Source of the DNA: Benzoatithermus flavus
GTDB taxonomy: Bacteria; Pseudomonadota; Alphaproteobacteria; Geminicoccales; Geminicoccaceae
Length of the DNA: 64,000 nucleotides
Assembly (NCBI RefSeq): GCF_037908215.1
Contig: NZ_JBBLZC010000009.1
Location: forward strand, 62,001 to 126,000
Reading direction: 5' to 3'
In this document: positions 58,504 through 64,000 of the stretch, piece by piece
Layout of the letters: each line of letters starts with the position of its first letter
Numbering within the stretch: the stretch's first letter is position 1
Notes under the pieces: generated by a model
What the model saw: only the letters and a program-made list of their open reading frames with translations
Told to the model about the DNA's origin: nothing
Database searches by the model: none
Translations under genes and position numbers: made by a program

Positions 58504-60453
58504 CTACGTCATCTCCTTCGAAACGTAGCTCGCCTCGATGTCCCTCCTCCGCGCCGGCACATCGTCGTCGATGCTGCGGGGAAGCTCCGCTTTCGGGATC
58601 TCGCCGAATGGAAAGCTCAGCCCGAAAGCGACGGCGAGCCGATGCGTTTCCTCCTTCCTGCAGTCGAAGCGAAGTTCTTCTTCGGGGACCGACAGCGCCC
58701 TCACGCGCGCGCCGCCCCCATCACGGATGGAGCGCCGCAGCCAGGCATCCAGGCCGGCGGTGACGCGACGATGCATGTCGGACGCCGCGCCGCCGCCCAG
58801 CAGGAAAACGGGCAGCCCGGTGCGCCAGCGTTCGCTCGAGCGATGCCGGCGCTGCCGCGTATCCCAGATGACACCTCGCTGCTGCTCCGCCACCTTCTTC
58901 TCGAAAAAGGCGGCGAGCTCGGCATCGTCCTGGCAGCTGCGCCACGGCTCGACCCCCAGCATGGCCACGTCCGCCATGAAGATCGGGCAGCCGATCTCAC
59001 CCTCCTCGCGCCAATCACCGAGGCCGAAGGTGCAGCAGTCGACCGTGCCGGCACCGACATCGACCAAGGCGTAAAGGCCGTTATCGCGCTTGGTCGAGTT
59101 GGCGAAGCCGGCCACCGCGGCCGAGATCTCGGGCACCAGCGCGATCCCTCGCCGCTCGAGTTCTTCCTGCGTCGTCGGCGCGCTACCGAGCGCGGCCCGG
59201 ACCAGGTCCATCGTCAAGGCTCCTTGCATGCGGGACAGGTCGCGTGCCGCCGTGCAGACGGCGGCATAGCGCCGGCGCAGATCCTCCCTGTCGAGGGAGG
59301 CTGCGGGAAAGCCGACATGGTAGGACCAGCGGAGGATGCCGGCGGCGAACGCCGCCTGCTGTCGGGTCAGGAGCCAGCCGCGGGCCTGGCGGATCTGGAG
59401 CGCGAGGAACGCCGTCGCGGCCTCCATGGCGGTAGCCGCCCAGGGGGCGCAGTGCAGGGCGATGGCCCTGTCGCCGTCGTCCCGCATGAGCGCAGCCTTC
59501 ATGGCGCAAAAGGCGGGGGCACCGGACGCGGGCGCGAGGGAGAACGCGCCCTCCCTGGTGAGCCAGAGCTGGGATGCCCAGAGATGCGGATGGCCCTCCG
59601 CCCTGGCTGATGCGGGCACCGGAACGGCAAAGGCAGGTGTGCCGGCCTCGTAGGGGAGCCGGGCCACGATCTTGGTGCTGGAGGTGCCGAAATCGATGCC
59701 GAGATTGACCGGAATGCTGCGCGCACTGCGCGGGCTCTCGGCCTGCTCTCTGACGCCGGCGGCGAGCCGCTCCATGAGCATGTGCCGGTCAGGCTCCGTG
59801 AAGGTGCAGGCGGCGGCCCGCGCCGCGTTGCGCCGCTCGATGTTCGCGACCACCGCATCCAGGCGGTGCTTGAGACGGTGCTCGACGCTCGGCTGGGCTG
59901 CCGGGCGATGGGCGCGGGCAGGCTGCACCCGCTGCGGCAGAGCACCGGTCGGCAGTTCGATGGCCGTCAGGGAGGTTGGGCGATGAGGCGGCGGGGCAGC
60001 ACGAGGTTCTCGGGGAGGCGATGGCGGCCTCGGGGAAGCCGGCTGGCCACCGCCGCCGGTGTTGGTGGCGGGTGGTGCCGCATGCCGCCGAAACGGGCGC
60101 CCTTCCTCTCGCAGCTCGGGCTTCGGGCACGTCGTGGGCGGAGCGATCCGGCTTCCCGCCGGCGAAAAGCCCGCTGCAAAGGCGGACCCATCGTGGCTCG
60201 CCTGCCCCGGAGCCGTCCCGTGCGCCCGAGCATCGGGCCTCTCGCTCGGGCCGGCATACGGCTCGTTGCCTGCCCGGGCAAAGCCCAACGCCTTGCGGAA
60301 GGCCGCTCGCATGGCCTCACGGGGGTCGACACTCGGCCGATGAGGCGCCTTCTCGGCTCGTTCCCCGATCCTTTCGAGAAGAAAGGCAATCTCTGATCTC
60401 AGATTTCCTGCTTCTTTATTCCAGTCACAAGAACCGCTCCCCTTTTTCTTCAT
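58504..60453 (-). CDS. Hsp70/actin-fold ATPase without substrate-binding domain
   Basis: 649 residues. The first 245 are disordered and Pro/Arg/Ala-rich, with a short charged helix at the very start. The ATPase core runs from about 248 to 620: phosphate-1 loop LGIDFGTSSTKIVAR (251-265), phosphate-2 loop LVDVGAGTVDCCTFGL (463-478) and adenosine motif FLLGGGAASD (550-559). The usual beta-sandwich substrate-binding domain of Hsp70 is missing and no J-protein or GrpE gene is adjacent. Two cysteines sit in the phosphate-2 strand. The ATG overlaps the end of the upstream helicase gene by 29 bases, so the two proteins are made together. The partner relation is inferred; function unknown. Confidence 0.85.
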   Translation of the reverse strand: MKKKGSGSCDWNKEAGNLRSEIAFLLERIGERAEKAPHRPSVDPREAMRAAFRKALGFARAGNEPYAGPSERPDARAHGTAPGQASHDGSAFAAGFSPAGSRIAPPTTCPKPELREEGRPFRRHAAPPATNTGGGGQPASPRPPSPPREPRAAPPPHRPTSLTAIELPTGALPQRVQPARAHRPAAQPSVEHRLKHRLDAVVANIERRNAARAAACTFTEPDRHMLMERLAAGVREQAESPRSARSIPVNLGIDFGTSSTKIVARLPYEAGTPAFAVPVPASARAEGHPHLWASQLWLTREGAFSLAPASGAPAFCAMKAALMRDDGDRAIALHCAPWAATAMEAATAFLALQIRQARGWLLTRQQAAFAAGILRWSYHVGFPAASLDREDLRRRYAAVCTAARDLSRMQGALTMDLVRAALGSAPTTQEELERRGIALVPEISAAVAGFANSTKRDNGLYALVDVGAGTVDCCTFGLGDWREEGEIGCPIFMADVAMLGVEPWRSCQDDAELAAFFEKKVAEQQRGVIWDTRQRRHRSSERWRTGLPVFLLGGGAASDMHRRVTAGLDAWLRRSIRDGGGARVRALSVPEEELRFDCRKEETHRLAVAFGLSFPFGEIPKAELPRSIDDDVPARRRDIEASYVSKEMT

Positions 60454-63400
60454 TGTCGATTATCCTAATGACGGCTACTATCAAGAATTCTCTTTGTGAA
60501 GAAATGCTGCGCTGCTCCTCGATCTCCCGGCGACGCGCCGCGATGGCTTCCTCGAGCTTGCGGAGCTTGCCCTCGTTCGCCGCGATGATGCTGCCCTTCA
60601 CCCGCTGATCTCGGCGCTGCCGGCCGATCAGCTCGCGCAACCGGCCGACCTGCTCCTTCTCCCGGCGCTCAAGGGTGCGGAGCTGGATCGAGGCACGGTC
60701 CTCCTGCTCCGCGCCGCGCGCCCGCCGCTCGTCGTCGAAGCGGGCCTGCAGCCCGTCGAGCAGGATCGTCTCGCAATCGTCCGCCACGGCGGCCGTGTCG
60801 ATCTCGGCCTCGGCCCCCGGCCACAGGCTCCCGTGCTCGGCGGCGGCCAGCAGGAGAAGCTCGGCATCGTCCTCGGCCATGGGGCGTCGCGCCATCAGGT
60901 CGAGGCCACCGAAGACCACCTTCTCGGTCTCGACCTGCCCCCCGAAGCGCCAGAGCTCCGCCACCACCGCGTAGCAGCCGGGTGCCAGGTCGATCCTGCA
61001 CCGCGAGGCAGGCAGCAGCGCCGCCACGGCGGGGCGCAGCTTCGGGGCCTCGGTACGCTCGAGCTCGGCGGCGAGAAAGCGCACGAACGGGTGCGTCTGC
61101 GTGATGGCCTCGATCGCCTGTCGACGCGACCGGCCAGTGGCGGGGCGACCGAGCCGGCAGCGCACGGGGCCGTATTCCTGCGCGAGTAGCCCACCCTGGG
61201 GCAGACGGTGCGCGTCGAGCCAGCTCCGGTAGGCGCGGCGGGCATCGAGGGTGAGCGTGATCTCGCAGATGCCGTCCTCGAGCTCGCGGAAGCCGCAGCC
61301 GGGATGGAGCGTGCCCAGGGTATCGACGATGTAGCCCTGAAGATCCTTGGGGCCGATCCAGCGATTCTTGTCGCGCGCCTCGTGGATCGAGCGCAGGACA
61401 TGATCGCCGTGCGCGATCAGCGCCGCTGCTTCCTGCTCCAGCTCCTCGACCTGGCGCCGGCGGGTCTCGATGGCCTGCGAGGTCTGGTCGATCCGCTGCT
61501 CCTGCTCCTCGGGAGTCAGGCGCTTGACGAGCAGGTCGGTGGTGAGCTGCCGGATCTCGTCGCCCAGCACGGCCTCGAAGTCGCCAAGCGCGTTCCGGCA
61601 CAGATCCAAGCGCTCGTACAGGCGGCGGTAGATCCGATCGTCGATCGTGTCGGCCGAGAGGAGGTTGATCACCGAGATCGCGTCGGCGGCTTGGCCGAAG
61701 CGATCGACGCGGCCGATCCGCTGCTCGACCCGCATCGGGTTCCAGGGCAGGTCGTAGTTGACGACCGCGCGGCAGAACTGCAGGTCGATGCCCTCGCTGC
61801 CGACCTCCGAGGACAGGAGCACCCGCACCCGGTCGTCGTCCGCGAACCGTTCGAGCTCGCCTTCGCGGTCCTCGACTTGACCATGGATCAGGGCGACGCC
61901 GATCCCCTCGGCCTTCAGCCGGTCGCGCAGATAATGGAGGGTCGCCCGGAAGGTCGAGAAGACGACGATCTTCTCCCCGGGGTGATCGGTCAGGAACGCA
62001 CGCACCACCCTGAGAAACGCGCCGAACTTGGAATCCTCGGCTGCCAGCTCGGCCGGCGTGGGCAGGGAGGCGCACAGCTCCGCGAGCCTGCCGACCAGCG
62101 GCCTTCCCGCCTCGTCCGTACCATCCTCAAGGTCCTCCTCGTCCTCGACCCCGAAGTCGGGCGACCGCTCGCGCCAGTGCGCCACGGCGGCCGGCAGGCA
62201 GGAGGCGAGCAGCCGCTGCGGCATCGCCAGGAGGAAGCCGGGGCTTCCATCCCGGGCGGCGGCATAGCGGTGAACCGCGAGCGTCACGCGCTCGTAGACC
62301 TCGCGCTCGAGCTCCGTCAAAGGCGCCCGGTAGGCGTGGACGCGCCGGATCACCCGCAGCTCCTGCACATCGCGCCGCCGCGTGCGGTTCACGACGTTGG
62401 CGAGGAGATTGACCTGCTCGAGCCGGTCGGCCAGACGCGCCCGCTCGGCGCGCGACAGCGCCTCGCCCATGCCGGCAACCTCGTCCAGCAGCGCCGCCAG
62501 CTGCTTCGTGTGGCACAGCAGCGGATGGCGGTCGGCCTCCTCGATCAGCTCGACAATGGCGGCCTTGGGCCGGCCGGACAGCGCCGCCTCGCGGCCCCGG
62601 ATCAGGGGGCGGTTCGCCTCGACGATGTCGTCGAAGTCCTGCTCGCGCCGGAAAGTCTCGGGGTCGAGCAGGGTGAGCAGGCTGAACAGGTCACGGTTGC
62701 GCAGGTGGATCGGCGTCGCCGAGAGCAAGACGCGGTGCTCGGCCACGGGCCGCAGCAGCCGCCCGAGCAGGTTGCGCTGCGTGCCTGGGTTGCGCAGATG
62801 ATGCGCCTCGTCGATCACGACGAGGTCGAACAGGGACTCCTCGTCCTCGCGGTCGCGCAGGAACCGGGCGAGCCTGGCCGAGTCGCGCCCATAGGCCGGC
62901 GCCGCCTCGTCATCCCAGCCGCGCGGCGGTGCCAAGCCCTGCAGGCTGCCGATGACGACGTTGCCGCGCCGCATCCGCTCGCCGTCCTGAAGAAGGCGCA
63001 GCAGGTCGCCGGCCCCCAGCACGCGGGCATCGAGGCCGAACTTCCTCGAGAGCTCGGCCTCCCATTTGCCGCACAGCACCTTGGGGCAAACCACGAGCAG
63101 GTTGCGGCAATCGAAACGAGCGCGCAGCTCGGTCCAGATCAGCCCGGCCTCGATCGTCTTGCCCAGACCCACCTCATCGGCGATCAGGAGACCGCTCGTG
63201 GGCGACCCCAGCATCTTGAGCACGGGCTTGAACTGGTGGGCATGGAATTCGGTGTTGGTCGCCTCCATGCTGTAGATCATGTCGGCCAGCCGGCCGGTGA
63301 GGCGGATATGGGCCAGCACCTGCCGCAGACGGCGCGGCTCGCTGAGCCGACCGGAGCGCAGGAACTCGAGCGGCTCCTCCTGCGCGGCAGGGACGGGCTC

Positions 63401-63553
63401 GAGCTGATCGAGCGGTATCCAGCGCAGCCCGCCCGGGAACTGTACCCGGGCGAAGGGTTGGCCGCCGCGCGGCCGGCTCTCCTGGAAAGCACCTATCTGC
63501 TGCGGGTCGCCCACGAGGCGCACGAGCGTGCCGGGCGTGAAAGGCAAAGTCAT
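60425..63553 (-). CDS. SNF2/RapA-type DNA-translocating ATPase
   Basis: 1042 residues from ATG 63553. An N-terminal SH3/KOW-like segment (FTPGTLVRLVGDPQQIG, ending IPLDQLEPVP) precedes the SF2 core: Walker A IADEVGLGKTIEAG (124-137), DEAH box VVIDEAHHLRN (246-255) and motif III LLSATPIHLR. The second RecA lobe has FSTFRATLHYLRDRL, SEVGSEGIDLQ and the arginine-finger motif VEQRIGRVDRFGQ. A long C-terminal region with coiled coils follows (residues 680-760 and the last 130). The plan is that of RapA/HepA and of SNF2 ATPases in DISARM- and Dpd-type defence loci. Nuclease or methylase domains are absent. Confidence 0.9.
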   Translation of the reverse strand: MTLPFTPGTLVRLVGDPQQIGAFQESRPRGGQPFARVQFPGGLRWIPLDQLEPVPAAQEEPLEFLRSGRLSEPRRLRQVLAHIRLTGRLADMIYSMEATNTEFHAHQFKPVLKMLGSPTSGLLIADEVGLGKTIEAGLIWTELRARFDCRNLLVVCPKVLCGKWEAELSRKFGLDARVLGAGDLLRLLQDGERMRRGNVVIGSLQGLAPPRGWDDEAAPAYGRDSARLARFLRDREDEESLFDLVVIDEAHHLRNPGTQRNLLGRLLRPVAEHRVLLSATPIHLRNRDLFSLLTLLDPETFRREQDFDDIVEANRPLIRGREAALSGRPKAAIVELIEEADRHPLLCHTKQLAALLDEVAGMGEALSRAERARLADRLEQVNLLANVVNRTRRRDVQELRVIRRVHAYRAPLTELEREVYERVTLAVHRYAAARDGSPGFLLAMPQRLLASCLPAAVAHWRERSPDFGVEDEEDLEDGTDEAGRPLVGRLAELCASLPTPAELAAEDSKFGAFLRVVRAFLTDHPGEKIVVFSTFRATLHYLRDRLKAEGIGVALIHGQVEDREGELERFADDDRVRVLLSSEVGSEGIDLQFCRAVVNYDLPWNPMRVEQRIGRVDRFGQAADAISVINLLSADTIDDRIYRRLYERLDLCRNALGDFEAVLGDEIRQLTTDLLVKRLTPEEQEQRIDQTSQAIETRRRQVEELEQEAAALIAHGDHVLRSIHEARDKNRWIGPKDLQGYIVDTLGTLHPGCGFRELEDGICEITLTLDARRAYRSWLDAHRLPQGGLLAQEYGPVRCRLGRPATGRSRRQAIEAITQTHPFVRFLAAELERTEAPKLRPAVAALLPASRCRIDLAPGCYAVVAELWRFGGQVETEKVVFGGLDLMARRPMAEDDAELLLLAAAEHGSLWPGAEAEIDTAAVADDCETILLDGLQARFDDERRARGAEQEDRASIQLRTLERREKEQVGRLRELIGRQRRDQRVKGSIIAANEGKLRKLEEAIAARRREIEEQRSISSQREFLIVAVIRIIDNEEKGERFL

Positions 63554-63648
63554 AAGGCGGCCTCGGCCCTCCCGGGCGGAGGGCACGGCAGCGGCACCTC
63601 ACCCCTTGGGCGCATGGGCCGGATTCCATGCTGCAGGTTGTAGCGATC

Positions 63649-63657
63649 TGCTATAAT
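63649..63657 (+). promoter_or_regulatory. Extended -10 promoter for recO
   Basis: TGCTATAAT is a consensus extended -10 (TGnTATAAT) in a locally AT-rich stretch. No good -35 lies 16-18 bases upstream, which extended -10 promoters tolerate. Transcription would begin near 63664, giving a leader of about 88 bases before the recO ATG. It reads away from the divergent helicase gene. Confidence 0.65.
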
Positions 63658-63751
63658 TGCGCGCTCAGGCTGCTCAATGCCGCTTGCAACGTCAAGTGAT
63701 GACGTGCGGACAACGCTGGCGACCACTCACAGGACAGCCTATCTCCAGCCC

Positions 63752-64000
63752 ATGGAATGGCACGACGACGGCATCGTTCTTTCCGCCCGCCCCCACGGGG
63801 AGACGGATGCCATCCTGAGCGCGCTCACCTTCGAGCACGGCCGGCATCTCGGGCTGGTCAAGGGCGGGATCGGACGCCGCGCGCGGCCGCTGCTCCAGCC
63901 AGGCAACCGGCTCGAGCTCGCCTGGAAGGCGCGGCTGCCCGAGCATCTCGGCCTCTACACGCTCGAGCCCGTACAGCTCTGCGGCAACCGGCTGATCGAC
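63752..64000 (+). CDS. recO: DNA repair protein RecO, 5' part
   Basis: The first 83 codons are in the window and the gene runs off the end. MEWHDDGIVLSARPHGETDA and VKGGIGRRARPLLQPGN are the alphaproteobacterial RecO N-terminus (OB fold). RecO loads RecA onto SSB-coated single-stranded DNA with RecR. It is the usual partner after era, displaced here by the inserted operon, and seems to use its own promoter. Confidence 0.93.
   Translation, partial: MEWHDDGIVLSARPHGETDAILSALTFEHGRHLGLVKGGIGRRARPLLQPGNRLELAWKARLPEHLGLYTLEPVQLCGNRLID

Noticed and set aside
61208..63643. Plus-strand frame of 811 codons opposite the SNF2 gene
   Set aside because: Shadow frame; the minus strand carries all SF2 motifs in order.
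1..64000. CRISPR arrays, tRNA and rRNA genes, phage integrase or transposase
   Set aside because: I looked for repeated spacer units, tRNA cloverleaf-like stretches and recombinase motifs and saw none. A dedicated scan would be needed to exclude a divergent tRNA.

Overview
The window is high-GC DNA from an alphaproteobacterium. I infer a Rhodospirillales-like lineage from gene order, not from a marker phylogeny. The supporting signs are the rpoZ-rsh-pyrE ... acpS-lepB-rnc-era ... recO order, a mitofilin (Mic60)-like gene between hemD and hemY, a coxMNOP-type oxidase operon, and an FrcBCA-type sugar importer with a single-domain ATPase. No rRNA, tRNA, CRISPR array, transposase or integrase was seen.

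Layout: 0-1.7 kb holds two small membrane proteins and a glutathione S-transferase. 2-7.3 kb is a plus-strand run: GT4 glycosyltransferase, IlvD/Edd sugar-acid dehydratase, TenA and a secreted hydrolase. 7.3-11.5 kb is the minus-strand opgGH pair for periplasmic glucans. 12-14.8 kb is an accessory patch with two Uma2-type genes around a more AT-rich J-domain membrane protein. 14.9-24.1 kb is mostly housekeeping: pepN, a 3-hydroxyisobutyrate-type dehydrogenase, hspQ, transaldolase, a possible nDsbD-like protein, a SYLF protein, a GlxA-type regulator and tsaD. 24.2-29.1 kb is hemC-hemD-mic60-hemY, closed by a clear intrinsic terminator. 29.3-32.1 kb is the sugar ABC importer. 32.1-37.9 kb has a DUF6455 gene, an FNR/FixK-type box and a cytochrome c oxidase operon with two subunit III-like genes. 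38-43 kb holds dodecin, a DUF2189 membrane protein, an ADP-ribosylglycohydrolase remnant, a hydrolase, an ArgO/LysE exporter and a secreted glycoside hydrolase.

43.4-47.2 kb is a decaying or repurposed sulfur/molybdenum locus. An intact siroheme synthase (cysG) overlaps a sulfite-reductase-like gene that lacks its metal-binding half, and a frameshifted MOT1-type transporter follows. 47.5-49.7 kb has a lipase-like hydrolase and an overlapping pair of DNA/RNA enzyme genes (family 5 uracil-DNA glycosylase and a LabA-like NYN protein).

50-64 kb is the conserved core cluster rpoZ-rsh-pyrE-[PfpI remnant]-comM-acpS-lepB-rnc-era, then recO running off the end. Where pdxJ would be expected there is an internally deleted PfpI gene and a comM/yifB gene. 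Between era and recO sits a minus-strand, translationally coupled two-gene operon: a 1042-aa RapA/SNF2-type ATPase and a 649-aa Hsp70/actin-fold ATPase with no substrate-binding domain. This pair is my best candidate for an undescribed system. Three genes with clear lesions (MOT1, PfpI, ADP-ribosylglycohydrolase) suggest ongoing gene loss.
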